Source: Myxococcales bacterium (GTDB taxonomy: Bacteria; Myxococcota_A; Polyangia; Polyangiales; Polyangiaceae). Taken from it: a stretch of DNA of 64,000 bases. The stretch lies in assembly GCA_016712525.1 (NCBI GenBank), contig JADJQX010000001.1, forward strand, positions 1,364,001 to 1,428,000, in the 5' to 3' direction. Of this stretch, positions 1 through 8,356 are shown piece after piece. A program made the translations under genes and the position numbers. Every line of letters begins with the position of its first letter. Position 1 is the first letter of the stretch. The notes beneath the pieces are model-generated. The model was not told the origin of the DNA, ran no database searches, and saw nothing but the letters and a program-made list of their open reading frames with translations.

Positions 1-1
1 C

Positions 2-1195
2 AAAAAGCAGCTCGCGGTCGTGCTCGAGGCCGAGGGGCTCGGCTCCGCGGCGGAGGCGCGCGAGGACGACGAGGTCTCGTTCCAGCTCGTCGACGTGCTC
101 GAGGGCAACGTCGCGCGCTTCCAGCTCCTCGTGTGGCCCTTTGGGAGCGCCGCGCTCTTCGCTGCCGGCAAGCCCAGGGTCGTCGGCGGCGCCGAGCAGC
201 ACGCGTTCCACCTCGACGAAGGCGACGCTGCGGTCTACGCGGCCCTCGCCGACGCGTACAAGGCCTCCGCGAAGGAGCTCGGGCTCCACGAGCGGCTCAC
301 CTTCCGCACGCCGCCCGAAGCGACCGCCGCGCCCAAAGCGACGAAGGGGAGCAAGGCCGACGCCCCGGCTTCGTTCGAGGCGCGCCTCGCGGAGATTCGC
401 GCGCTCGCCGCCGCGGGGAGCCGGGCTCAGGTGAGCCGCGCGTGCGACGCGCTGGGTGTGTTCCCGTCGTGGAAGGTCTACCCGAAGCGCCACCCCGACG
501 AGCTCACGAAGGAGGAGCGCGCCTTCGCGGAGCTCTTGCTCGATCTCGACCTCCCGGTCGATCTGCAGACCTCGGGGCTCTTCGATCGGGACGCGCACCT
601 CGCGCGGTTCCTTGGCCGGGAAAAGCAGGGCCCGAGCGACGAGCGCGTTCACGTGGGCGGTCGGTCGGTGCCGGTGTGGTGGGCGGTCGCGTCGGTCGGA
701 TCGGGGCACGTGGAGCGCGACGACGTGCTCCGTGCGTGGAAGGCGCTGCCGGCCGCGAAGGCGCTCGCCGCCTGGAAGGAGATCGCGACGGGCGAGGCCT
801 ACGACGTGCTCGACGCCCACGCGACGTCGATGAAGGACGCGGGCTTCTCCGGGAAACCCTACATGAAGGACTACCGCACGCGCGTCGCGGGGCTCCTCGC
901 CGACGTGAGCGTCGCGCTCGGCGCCGAAGGCGAGAAGGCCGCGAAGGAGATCACGAAGAAGCTCCCGAGCTGGGGCGGTGGTGCGCAGATCTTGATCGGT
1001 CTCCTCAGCGCCGCACGTCACGCGAAGGCGCGGGGGAAAACCATCGACCCAGCGTTCGACGCGACCTTCCAGCGCCTCTGGGAGCGTGTCGGGCCCGACT
1101 CGTTCTACGCCCCGGTCGTCGAGGCCGAGATCGAGGGCGCGTTGCCCCCTCCGCGCGCGAAGGCCTTCCGCGCGGGTCTCACGTGGCCGACCTAG
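2..1195 (+). CDS. hypothetical protein, 5'-truncated by the window edge
   Basis: The reading frame is open from the first complete codon of the window (KKQLAVV...) to a TAG at 1193-1195. The GTG at 20 is therefore probably internal and the true start lies upstream. About 397 residues are visible. They are soluble, with no signal peptide or membrane segment, a charged Ala/Lys-rich linker near residues 105-120 and a helical C-terminal half. Third codon positions are almost all G or C, as in the clear genes here. I recognise no family or catalytic motif. It converges on the next gene, with a repeat-bearing gap between them. Confidence 0.75.
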   Translation, partial: KKQLAVVLEAEGLGSAAEAREDDEVSFQLVDVLEGNVARFQLLVWPFGSAALFAAGKPRVVGGAEQHAFHLDEGDAAVYAALADAYKASAKELGLHERLTFRTPPEATAAPKATKGSKADAPASFEARLAEIRALAAAGSRAQVSRACDALGVFPSWKVYPKRHPDELTKEERAFAELLLDLDLPVDLQTSGLFDRDAHLARFLGREKQGPSDERVHVGGRSVPVWWAVASVGSGHVERDDVLRAWKALPAAKALAAWKEIATGEAYDVLDAHATSMKDAGFSGKPYMKDYRTRVAGLLADVSVALGAEGEKAAKEITKKLPSWGGGAQILIGLLSAARHAKARGKTIDPAFDATFQRLWERVGPDSFYAPVVEAEIEGALPPPRAKAFRAGLTWPT

Positions 1196-1361
1196 AACGA
1201 CGAGTGACCTCCGGCGGGTGCGTGGGCCGGGGCGCGCGGCGGGTGACCTTGCCGGCGTGAGGGTGTCGTGGGGGCCATGGGGGCGCTCGTCCGCGGTGCA
1301 TCGTGGGCAGGTCCAAAGCGAACGCCGTGCCGAACGCTGTCGAACCACGTGTCTCGTGGAG

Positions 1362-1488
1362 TTTCGCGGGCTTGGCGCGAACGTCGGTCGGATCTCCCGG
1401 CGCGCTCGGGGTGGCCTGGCCGGCATTCGGGGTGGCCTGGCCGATCGGCGCGGTGAACGCATCCCGCGAGCCCGAATCCGAATGGTTT
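1362..1488. repeat. dispersed intergenic repeat, copy A
   Basis: About 127 bp that recurs at 6763-6886 with roughly 80% identity by eye. It runs from TTTCGCGGGCTTGG through GCGCGAACGTCGGTCGG to a GAATGGTT end. Inside it, CGGGGTGGCCTGGCC is present twice about 22 bp apart. It lies in the 376-bp gap between two convergent genes and contains no convincing coding frame. Confidence 0.7.
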
Positions 1489-1503
1489 CAGGTGTTTGGC
1501 GTC

Positions 1504-1547
1504 AACGTCGGTCGGATCTCCCCCCCCAACGTCGGTCGGATCTCCCC
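1504..1547. repeat. tandem copies of the dispersed-repeat core
   Basis: Two adjacent copies of AACGTCGGTCGGATCTCCC (starting at 1504 and 1528) directly follow copy A. The same core also occurs inside copies A and B. The rest of the 1196-1571 gap shows no gene. Confidence 0.65.
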
Positions 1548-1571
1548 CACCCACGGGAGCCGTTCGCGCTC

Positions 1572-2264
1572 TCAGAACGTGCCCGCCGCCCCGAACGGAG
1601 AGAAGCGGACCATCACCCGGCTCGTGCGCGGCGGCGTCGCCGGGTCGAGCTCCGAGAAGGCACCGTAGGCGTAGATCGCGTTGCCCCCGACGGCGATCCC
1701 GATCCCTCCCGCGAAGCCCGCGAGCCCGATGGGCACGAGCCCAGCGCCGCCGATGCTCCCGCCCGAGCCACTTGCGCCGGCCCCGCCGATGGCGAGGCCG
1801 AGCCCGAGGATGCTCGCGGTTGCGCCCGTGACGAGGAGGAACGCCCCGGCCACGGCGAGGACCGGGCTCCGCATGTGCTCGCGCTCCGCGTAGTCGGCCT
1901 TCATCGCGGCGAGGCGGCGGAGGTCGCTCGCGTCGGCCGTGTGGTTCTTCACGCGCTCTTCGACGGCCTCGATCACGCTCTTGTACTGCTCCCCGGTGTC
2001 GACGTCCGGGAGGAGCGAGGCGGGCTCCGGCGTGGGCGTGGGCGGGCGGGTCGCGGCCCGCGCGGGGGCTTTGGGGAGCGCTCCTCGGGCTTCGGCTCGG
2101 GCGTCCTCGCTCCCGGCACGTGCCGTCGGGCTCGTCGCGGAAGAGCCGTCCGGCGCGGCCGAGGTGGCTTCGGACGTCTGGCCCTCACCGTCGGCGAGCG
2201 CGGCGGCAGGGAACAGGGTCACGAGCGCGGCGACGAGGGTGAGGGCGGGAATCGGACGGGCCAT
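1572..2264 (-). CDS. predicted secreted/membrane protein, first of two tandem paralogues
   Basis: 230 residues starting at the ATG whose complement ends at 2264, chosen because a signal peptide follows at once (MARPIPALTLVAALVTLF...ALA). Then come a low-complexity Ala/Pro/Ser/Thr linker, a helical block (about 100-140, with LRRLAAMKADYA) and two hydrophobic segments rich in Gly and Ala. The chain ends in LSPFGAAGTF. The next minus-strand gene has the same layout and the same last ten residues, so the two are tandem duplicates. The terminal Phe recalls outer-membrane beta-signals, but the sequence looks more like helical TM segments. The function is unknown. Confidence 0.8.
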   Translation of the reverse strand: MARPIPALTLVAALVTLFPAAALADGEGQTSEATSAAPDGSSATSPTARAGSEDARAEARGALPKAPARAATRPPTPTPEPASLLPDVDTGEQYKSVIEAVEERVKNHTADASDLRRLAAMKADYAEREHMRSPVLAVAGAFLLVTGATASILGLGLAIGGAGASGSGGSIGGAGLVPIGLAGFAGGIGIAVGGNAIYAYGAFSELDPATPPRTSRVMVRFSPFGAAGTF

Positions 2265-2327
2265 GCCGCACCGTGGTGCAAGCGCAAGGCCAAGCCATCC
2301 ACGCCACCCCCCGGACGGGGCCTCGGG

Positions 2328-2481
2328 CATGTCGTCGAGCGCTCTCGGGCATCTCGCAGAGCGCCCCCCGGCATGTCGCAGAGCGCCCCCCGGCATCTCG
2401 TAGAGCGCCCCCCAGCATCTCGTAGAGCGCCCCCCAGCTCCTGGTACCCCCGATCACGGCCGTCGTATCCCCGATCACGGC
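2328..2481. repeat. ~22-bp tandem repeat array
   Basis: Five units begin with GCAT at 2328, 2349, 2371, 2393 and 2415 (consensus GCATCTCGYAGAGCGCCCCCC). Two further units with CCCCGATCACGGC continue at about the same period (2447 and 2469). The array lies 64-217 bp upstream of the start codon of the minus-strand paralogue that begins at 2264, so it sits in that gene's promoter or leader region and between the two paralogues. Confidence 0.75.
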
Positions 2482-2582
2482 GCTGGTGAGGCCGTGTCGG
2501 GCATCGACGGGGCTCGCGACGGGGCTCGAAACGGCGTGCAAAGGCCCGCGCGCACGTGTGCAAGGGCTTGCACGTCGCGCCG

Positions 2583-3308
2583 TCAGAACGTGCCGGCCGC
2601 GCCGAACGGAGACAGGTGGAGGGTCACCCCGCTCGGACGCGGCTGCTTCGGCGGATCGAGCTCCGGGGCGGCACCGTACGAGTAGAGCAGGCCTCCCCCG
2701 ACGGCGATCCCTACGCCCCCCGCCAGCCCAATGAGACCAATAAGGACTACAGCTCCTCCGACGTTGATACCGCTCATGGAGCTCGACTCTTTGCCGCTCA
2801 CGGCAGCTCCCGCCAGGGCGAAGCCGGATCCCAGGAGGCTCGCGCTTACACCCGTCACGAGGAAGAACACGCCGGTCCCGGCGAGGATAGGGTTCCTCAT
2901 GTGCGTGCGCTTGGCGTAGTCGGCCTTCATCGCGGCCAGGCGGTGCACGTCACTCAGGTCGGCCGTGCGGTCTTTCACGCTCTCTTCGACGGTCTCGATG
3001 ATGCCCCTGTACTCCTCGGCGGTGGTGACGTTCGAGAGGAGAGGCTGTTCGCGCGGGGGCTCGGGCGCTCGCACCGGGGCCCGCGCGGGGGCCTTCCGAG
3101 GCGCCGCAGGGGCTTCGTTTTCGCCGCGCGCGCTCGCGGTCGGGCTCGGTGCCGTGGGTGCCGTCGCGGAGGAGCCATCCGACGAGGCCGAGGAGGCTGG
3201 CGCTGCTTCTTTCTCGCCCTCATCTCGTGCCTCTTCGGCGAGCGCGGCGGCAGGGAACAGCGTGACGAGCGTGGCGACGAGGGCGAGCGAGCGAACGGGG
3301 CGGGCCAT
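2583..3308 (-). CDS. predicted secreted/membrane protein, second tandem paralogue
   Basis: 241 residues starting at the ATG whose complement ends at 3308, followed by a signal peptide (MARPVRSLALVATLVTLF...ALA). The order is as in the neighbour: an acidic and then Ala/Pro-rich linker, a helical block with HRLAAMKADYAKR, two hydrophobic segments (roughly 150-175 and 190-215) and the C-terminus LSPFGAAGTF. The helical block and tail are clearly homologous to the neighbour while the linkers have diverged, which fits an older tandem duplication. No enzyme motif is visible. A role in the envelope is inferred only from the signal and membrane segments. Confidence 0.8.
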   Translation of the reverse strand: MARPVRSLALVATLVTLFPAAALAEEARDEGEKEAAPASSASSDGSSATAPTAPSPTASARGENEAPAAPRKAPARAPVRAPEPPREQPLLSNVTTAEEYRGIIETVEESVKDRTADLSDVHRLAAMKADYAKRTHMRNPILAGTGVFFLVTGVSASLLGSGFALAGAAVSGKESSSMSGINVGGAVVLIGLIGLAGGVGIAVGGGLLYSYGAAPELDPPKQPRPSGVTLHLSPFGAAGTF

Positions 3309-3383
3309 GCCTCCCCCAGTGCAAGCACGAGGCCAACGCGTCGTCGTTGACGTCCTCACGCCACCCAGTGAACTCTCTCGCCC

Positions 3384-3764
3384 ATGAAGCGCGTCACCGG
3401 AATCGGCGGGATCTTCTTCAAGTCCAAAGACCCCAAGGCCCTCGGCGAGTGGTACCGGGTGCACCTCGGCGTGCCTCTCGAGGTGTGGGGCGGCGCCACG
3501 TTCTCTTGGCAATCTCCCGACAACCCGAGCGGCACGGGCACCACCGTGTGGACTCCCTTCGAGGAGACCTCGACGCACTTCGGCGCTTCGCCCTTCATGG
3601 TGAATTTTCGCGTCCACGATCTGCACGCGCTGCTCGCCGCCTTGAGGGCCGAGGGCTGCGCCGTGGAGGACAAGGTCGACGAGTCCGAATATGGCAAATT
3701 CGGCTGGGTCGCCGACCCCGAGGGCAACCGCGTGGAGCTCTGGGAGCCGCCCGCGGGGCGGTGA
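3384..3764 (+). CDS. VOC (glyoxalase/bleomycin-resistance fold) protein
   Basis: 126 residues, the normal length of a single VOC-domain protein. The beginning (MKRVTGIGGIFFKSKDPKALGEWY) matches the first beta-strand and helix of the fold. The end has the typical metal-site strand DPEGNRVELWEPP, with the Glu of VELW as the usual metal ligand. The second half carries the FRVHDLHALLAALRAEG repeat unit. Substrate cannot be told from sequence because the family spans lyases, dioxygenases and resistance proteins. It is a single gene transcribed toward the next lipoprotein gene. Confidence 0.9.
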   Translation: MKRVTGIGGIFFKSKDPKALGEWYRVHLGVPLEVWGGATFSWQSPDNPSGTGTTVWTPFEETSTHFGASPFMVNFRVHDLHALLAALRAEGCAVEDKVDESEYGKFGWVADPEGNRVELWEPPAGR

Positions 3765-3804
3765 GCGCGCGTCATGGCCGCCCGCGGGCTTCTCCTGCGG
3801 GAAC

Positions 3805-5073
3805 CTACGGGCTCACGTCCCCGAGGGCGTTGTTTCGGAACGTCACGTTCGCCCCGACGTTCACCGTCGGCGCGGGCGGATCGTTGTCTTTGTAGATGCC
3901 CCATCCCGCCGAGCCCTCGATCACACAGTCGCGGATCGACACGGTGCCCGCCAGGGCGAGGATGATCCCCTTGTTGCCGACGAAGCCGAGGCCACCGCCG
4001 TCGCTGAGCCGGCAGTGGGCGAGCTCGTTCCCGGGGTTGTGGAGCCAGAGCGCGTCCCACTTCGCCGAGGCGTTCTCCGGCCCGAAGGTGATCGGCTCCG
4101 CGGCCGTGCCGATGGCGACGAGGTGGCTCGTGGGCGCCGCGGCGCTCTGATCGATCGCGGCGTCCTTCCCGAGGAGGATGGTGACGCCGGGCGAGATGGT
4201 GTGGACGCTGTGGGTGATGACGTGGCCCGTGACGAAGTAGGGGACGTCGAGCTTCGCCCACGTCTGATCCTTGGGCTTGCTCGCCGCTGCGGTCTCGAAC
4301 ACCTCGACGCGGTTTCGCGCGTTGCCGGCGAACTTGTTCCCCGGGCTCCCGAGGATACCGATGTTCTCCACGTTGACCTCGACAGGCGCGCCCGCGCCGC
4401 CCGAGATCGCGACCCGGTCGAGGGACGTGAGCAGTCCACCCTCGCCGACCGAGAGGCCCGGCCCGAGCGAGCCCTCGATCACGCAGTCACGAATCGCCAC
4501 GGTGCCGCCCGCGTAGGACGCGGCGCCGACGATCACGCTCGCGGAGAGGTTCGGCTGCTTCCCTCCGGCGTTGCTGATCTTGACGCGCTCGAGCAGGTTC
4601 GACGCGCTCGTCGTGAAGAAGTAGATACCCATCCACTTCTCGCCGGCCTTCGCCGCCTGGAGCACGATCGGCGCCTCCGGAGTGCCACCGGCCTTCAGCG
4701 AGCCCTCGGCGCCGCGGACCGTGAAGCCTGCGCCGTCTTGGAACGCGATGACGGTCCCGGGCCCTATCGTCGTCGGCTTCTCGAGCGGGAGGTTGCACGT
4801 GACGACGTAGTCGATCGCCTTCCCCGGTGTGTGCACGTAGCTCGTAGGCGCGGAAGGTCCGTCGCAGCCCACGGTCTGTGGCGGTCCGGCGTCACCCGGG
4901 TTGGCGTCCGGCGTCGCGTCCAAGGTGGAGCCCCCGTCGGTAGGCCCGCTGTCCGGCGAGCCTGCGTCGTCCCGAGTCACGACGAGCGAAGGATCGCACC
5001 CTGCGACGAGCGCGGACGAGCACGCGAGCGATACGAGACCCGAGACCACTCCAAGAGAAAAGAGATGTTTCAT
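3805..5073 (-). CDS. lipoprotein, probable parallel beta-helix (right-handed) repeat protein
   Basis: 422 residues with a lipoprotein-type signal (candidate lipid Cys 26 in LVAGC; Cys 18 in SLAC is an alternative). A Gly/Ser/Asp linker follows, then repeats of the IRDCVIEGSLGPGL / IRDCVIEGSAGWGI kind, typical of polysaccharide-binding or pectate-lyase-like beta-helices (about residues 110-420). The two CVIEG repeats near 195 and 390 are nearly identical. The start has a good ribosome-binding site (GAGGAG about 9 bases upstream on the minus strand). A surface or periplasmic lipid-anchored protein is likely. No catalytic residues are recognisable. Confidence 0.85.
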   Translation of the reverse strand: MKHLFSLGVVSGLVSLACSSALVAGCDPSLVVTRDDAGSPDSGPTDGGSTLDATPDANPGDAGPPQTVGCDGPSAPTSYVHTPGKAIDYVVTCNLPLEKPTTIGPGTVIAFQDGAGFTVRGAEGSLKAGGTPEAPIVLQAAKAGEKWMGIYFFTTSASNLLERVKISNAGGKQPNLSASVIVGAASYAGGTVAIRDCVIEGSLGPGLSVGEGGLLTSLDRVAISGGAGAPVEVNVENIGILGSPGNKFAGNARNRVEVFETAAASKPKDQTWAKLDVPYFVTGHVITHSVHTISPGVTILLGKDAAIDQSAAAPTSHLVAIGTAAEPITFGPENASAKWDALWLHNPGNELAHCRLSDGGGLGFVGNKGIILALAGTVSIRDCVIEGSAGWGIYKDNDPPAPTVNVGANVTFRNNALGDVSP

Positions 5074-5271
5074 CGTGCGCTATCTCCTCGTTGCCGCCCT
5101 CCGCGGCGAAGCTGCCCGTCCACGACCCGTGGGGATCGACGTCCGGACGTCGGGTAGAGGTGCGCAACCGCCGAGGTGTGAACCGTCGCCCCCATCTTCT
5201 TCTTCGGGGCTCGTCAAGTGCACGAGAACGCGGGGAATTTTGTCGTCCTCTCCGCGGCCCGAGGCCCGCTG

Positions 5272-5312
5272 AAAAAGGGAGACTCGGCCGCTCTCCCTCG
5301 GGGGCGGCCGAG
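5272..5312 (-). terminator. hairpin plus T-run downstream of the katG remnant
   Basis: On the minus strand a perfect 9-bp stem (CTCGGCCGC/GCGGCCGAG, 12-nt loop, 5283-5312) is followed by CTCCC and five T (5276-5272). It is about 110 bp beyond the katG stop, as expected for a rho-independent terminator. The rest of the 5074-5423 gap shows no gene. Confidence 0.6.
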
Positions 5313-5423
5313 CCAAGACCATCGTGGTCATCCACGCGATCGCGCGACGATCGCTTCGCAAAGGCGCACACGCCGACCCCGAGGCCACGAATCCCAGCAG
5401 ACCGCGGGAGGCCGCGGGTCGCG

Positions 5424-5846
5424 TCAGCGCTTCGCGACGTCGAACCGATCACGCATCATGACCTTGTTCCACGCCTTGACGAAGTCCTGCACGAACTTCG
5501 TTTTGCCATCTTGTGCGGCGTACACCTCGGCCACGGCGCGGAGCTCCGAGTGCGAGCCGATCACAAGGTCGACGGGGGTCGCCGTCCAGCGAGGGGCGGA
5601 GGTCGCGCGGTCCACGCCCTCGTAGAGGCCGTCCTTGCCGGGGGCCTTTCGCCAGAGCGTGCTCATGTCGAGGAGGTTCACAAAGAAGTCGTTCGTGAGC
5701 ACGCCGGGCCGCGCGGTGAGCACGCCGTTCTTCGAGCGATCCGCGTTGGCGTCGAGCACGCGGAGGCCTCCGACGAGCGCCGTGGTCTCCGGCACGGAGA
5801 GCCCCAAGAGCGCCGCGCGCTCCACGAGGGCCTCGGCGGGAGACGC
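5424..5846 (-). pseudogene. katG: katG remnant: C-terminal ~140 residues of catalase-peroxidase
   Basis: The frame reads SPAEALVERAALLGLSVPET, then LVGGLRVLDAN, SKNGVLTARPGVLTNDFFVNLLDM, and ends FVKAWNKVMMRDRFDVAKR. This follows the C-terminal domain of KatG (family length about 720-750) closely to its normal end. Everything N-terminal is missing, including the heme-binding and Met-Tyr-Trp adduct regions, so no peroxidase activity is possible. Homology stops at about 5846, where the oxyR remnant begins on the other strand. The retained part is intact and uninterrupted, suggesting a fairly recent deletion. A GTG at 5825 could start a short peptide, but I regard this as a gene fragment. Confidence 0.85.
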
Positions 5847-5890
5847 TGCGGCGCGAGGCGAATACGCGCGCCGTTCGCGCCGCCGCGTTT

Positions 5891-6595
5891 GTCCGTCTTA
5901 CGCAAAGGGCAAAAGATCCGCTCGCCGGCACGCTGCGGATCGGGGTGATTCCCACCGTGTCGCCCTATTACATCCCCGAGGTGCGGCCCGCGCTCCGCCG
6001 CGCCTTCCCCAGGCTCCGCGTACTCTGGATCGAGGAGAAGACACCCACGCTCGTGGCCAAGCTCGACGCGGGCGAGATCGACGGGGCATTGCTCGCGCTC
6101 GAGGCCGACATCGGAGACGTGGAGCACGAGGCGGTGGGGTTCGATCCGTTCGTCGTGGCGGCCCCGCGCGCGCACCGGCTCATGGCCGAGCGTCGCCCCG
6201 CGCACCGCAGCGAGCTCGCCTCGGAGGACGTGCTCCTGCTCGAAGATGGCCACTGCTTTCGTGATCAGGCGCTCACGGTATGCACGAGCGCACGCGCCGA
6301 GGAGCTCGAGTTTCGAGCCACGAGCCTGCCGACGCTCGCGCAGATGGTGGCCGACGGCGCGGGCATCACGCTCCTCCCCCGCCTCGCCGTAGCCACCGAG
6401 GCCGAGCGCGCCGGCCTCGCCACACGAGACTTCGCCGCCCCCACGCCGGGCCGCACACTGGCCCTCGTATGGCGAAAACGCTCCCCGCTAGGGGCACCTC
6501 TCCGCGAGCTCGCGAGGGTCATGCGCGGAGCCGCGAAGTGCCTCGAGTCCTGCGAGACGCGGCGAGCCGGGAAGGGGCGTGCTCGGGGGCGGTGA
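5891..6595 (+). pseudogene. oxyR: oxyR remnant: regulatory domain of the peroxide sensor without its HTH
   Basis: The frame reads KDPLAGTLRIGVIPTVSPY and later LLLEDGHCFRDQALTVC, FRATSLPTLAQMV and GITLLPRLAV. These are hallmarks of the OxyR effector domain, including both redox cysteines (C-x8-C, equivalent to Cys199 and Cys208 of E. coli). About 216 of the usual 300 residues remain. The N-terminal LysR helix-turn-helix and linker helix (about 85 residues) are absent, and the frame is merely open upstream into katG sequence. A GTG at 5945 could start translation of the sensor domain alone. Without the DNA-binding domain it cannot act as a normal regulator. Confidence 0.85.
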
Positions 6596-6762
6596 GGGGA
6601 TAGCTCCTCCTGCGTGCAGGCGGGAAGGTCTCCGTGGGCGCTCGAGTCAAGCACGAGCTGCTCGCGGTTCGTGACGGGTGCTCCGGTGTTGCTCACGACG
6701 CGACCGTGGGTGCGGTTCGCGAGGCGCATCGTTCGGCCGACGAGCGCGGTCGGCGCGAAGCA

Positions 6763-6886
6763 TTTCGCGGGCTTGGCGCGAACGTCGGTCGGATCTTCCG
6801 CGTGCCCCGAGTGGCCTGGCCGAAATTCGGGGTGGCCTCGCCGATCGGCTTGGGGACCGCCGTCAGCGAGCCGATCGCGAATGGTT
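6763..6886. repeat. dispersed intergenic repeat, copy B
   Basis: About 124 bp matching copy A (1362-1488) in the same order: TTTCGCGGGCTTGGCGCGAA, the CGTCGGTCGGATCT core, the GTGGCCTGGCCG / GGTGGCCTCGCCGATCGG pair, and a CGCGAATGGTT end. It lies between the oxyR remnant and the ATPase gene. No gene is seen in 6596-7009. Confidence 0.7.
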
Positions 6887-7009
6887 CCCGCTGGGGACCT
6901 TCCTGTTGGGGAGCCGCGCCGCTTCCCGTGGCAGCCGCTGGCGCTCCGGGATAGAACCGGGCTTCGGGTCCGCCGCGATGCTCCCCGCTCTCCGACCCCG
7001 AGGCCACGG

Positions 7010-8356
7010 ATGACGAAGAAACCGAGAGCCACCTCGCCCCGGACGAAGCCGGTCAAGAAGGCCGCCCCGGCCAAAGCGCCACGCGCGCCGTCGTCCCCGG
7101 TGAAGCTGGCGAAGGCGAAGAAAGCCTCCGGCTCGCGAGGGGCCGCCACGGCGTCCAAGGGACAGGCTCTACCAAAACCGAGCGCACGAAGGCCCGTGCC
7201 CCAAGGGTCCAAGCCGCTCACGCTCAAGATTCGGAGCTTCGCTCACCTCGCCGACGTCGACCTCACGCTCGGAGATCTGACCGTCCTCGTCGGGCCGCAG
7301 GGCGCGGGAAAGAGCCTCGCCCTCCAGTGGCTGAAGGTCGCGATGGACGGCCGTCAGGTGGTGGAGGCGCTCAAGGCCGCGGGGCACGCGACGGACCGGC
7401 CCGAGGTGCTCATCGATCTCATCTTCGGAGCGGGAATGGCGCCCGCGTGGCGCGAGGGAGAGACCGAGGTCATGCTCGGCGGCAAAGCGATCTCGGCCAA
7501 AGGGCTGGGCCGCCTCGGTGACGGGAACGAGCATCTATTCTTCGTCCCGGCGCACCGGGCCATGCTGATCAGCGACGGGTGGGCCGCGCCCTTCCAGAGG
7601 CTCACGTCGGAGACGCCAGCCGTCGCGCGCCTCTTCAGCCAGAACCTCTTCGATCGGTTCAACGGGAAGGACGCGGGTACCCTCTTCCCTGTCGGGGGGA
7701 GGCTAAAACAAGAGATTCGCGACCAAATCGATCAAGCGGTGTTTCACCGCGGCAAAGTCGGTATCGAAGAAGACGTGCAGCACGCGCGGCGCCTTCGGCT
7801 CGTCCACGGGAAGATGCATCTGCCCTTTATGACGTGGACCGCCGGGCAGCGCGAATTCACGCCCCTGTTAATCGGCCTCTACCATCTTATGCCTTCGACC
7901 CACACGCGGAAGCGAGAGGGGACCGACTGGGTCGTCATCGAAGAGCCCGAGATGGGCCTCCACCCGCAGGCCGTCACGGCGGTGATGCTGCTCGTGCTCG
8001 ACCTCCTCTGGCGTGGGTACCGGGTCGTGCTCTCCACGCACTCGCCGCACGTGCTCGCCCTCCTATGGATGATGCGCCAGCTCAAGGAGCGGGGTGCACG
8101 TTGGAAGCTCGTCTGCGACGCGTTCGGGGTGAAGAACCAGAGGCAAATGCAAAAGGTCGCGGAGGCCGCGCTCGAGAAAGACTACCGCGCGTACCTCCTG
8201 GCGTTCGGCGAAGACGGGCGCGTCACCTCGAAAGACATCTCCACCCTCGACCCGACGGACGACGACGAACGCGTGGCCGGGTGGGGCGGGCTCACGAGCT
8301 ACACCTCGCGCTTCGGCGACGCCGTGCGCACGGCGGTCAACGAGGGAGACGAATGA
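7010..8356 (+). CDS. AAA/ABC-type ATPase, first gene of a two-gene module
   Basis: 448 residues from the ATG at 7010. The first ~65 residues are Lys/Ala/Pro-rich and probably disordered. The ATPase begins with TLKIRSFAHLADVDLTL. Walker A is GPQGAGKS (95-102). A Gln-rich region with TAGQREFTPLLIGLYHL precedes Walker B, VVIEEPEMGLHP (308-319), and the switch STHSPHVLALL. This is the AAA_15/AAA_21 (SMC/RecF/OLD-like) architecture seen in many defence ATPases, without a coiled-coil insert or Toprim domain. The stop overlaps the next ATG by 4 bp (ATGA), so the two are translationally coupled and probably form a complex. Its role is inferred, not known. Confidence 0.88.
   Translation: MTKKPRATSPRTKPVKKAAPAKAPRAPSSPVKLAKAKKASGSRGAATASKGQALPKPSARRPVPQGSKPLTLKIRSFAHLADVDLTLGDLTVLVGPQGAGKSLALQWLKVAMDGRQVVEALKAAGHATDRPEVLIDLIFGAGMAPAWREGETEVMLGGKAISAKGLGRLGDGNEHLFFVPAHRAMLISDGWAAPFQRLTSETPAVARLFSQNLFDRFNGKDAGTLFPVGGRLKQEIRDQIDQAVFHRGKVGIEEDVQHARRLRLVHGKMHLPFMTWTAGQREFTPLLIGLYHLMPSTHTRKREGTDWVVIEEPEMGLHPQAVTAVMLLVLDLLWRGYRVVLSTHSPHVLALLWMMRQLKERGARWKLVCDAFGVKNQRQMQKVAEAALEKDYRAYLLAFGEDGRVTSKDISTLDPTDDDERVAGWGGLTSYTSRFGDAVRTAVNEGDE

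Noticed and set aside
1196..1571. Possible short protein in the repeat (minus-strand PTDV-type frame shared by copies A and B)
   Set aside because: The similarity is explained by DNA-level repeat identity. Frames shift between copies and there is no start with a ribosome-binding site.
2328..2481. The 22-bp tandem array as a CRISPR array
   Set aside because: Units are contiguous with no unique spacers and no cas genes nearby.
5945..6595. oxyR fragment as a functional LysR-type regulator starting at GTG 5945
   Set aside because: It lacks the DNA-binding helix-turn-helix and the homology runs upstream of this GTG to the scar, so it is a remnant.
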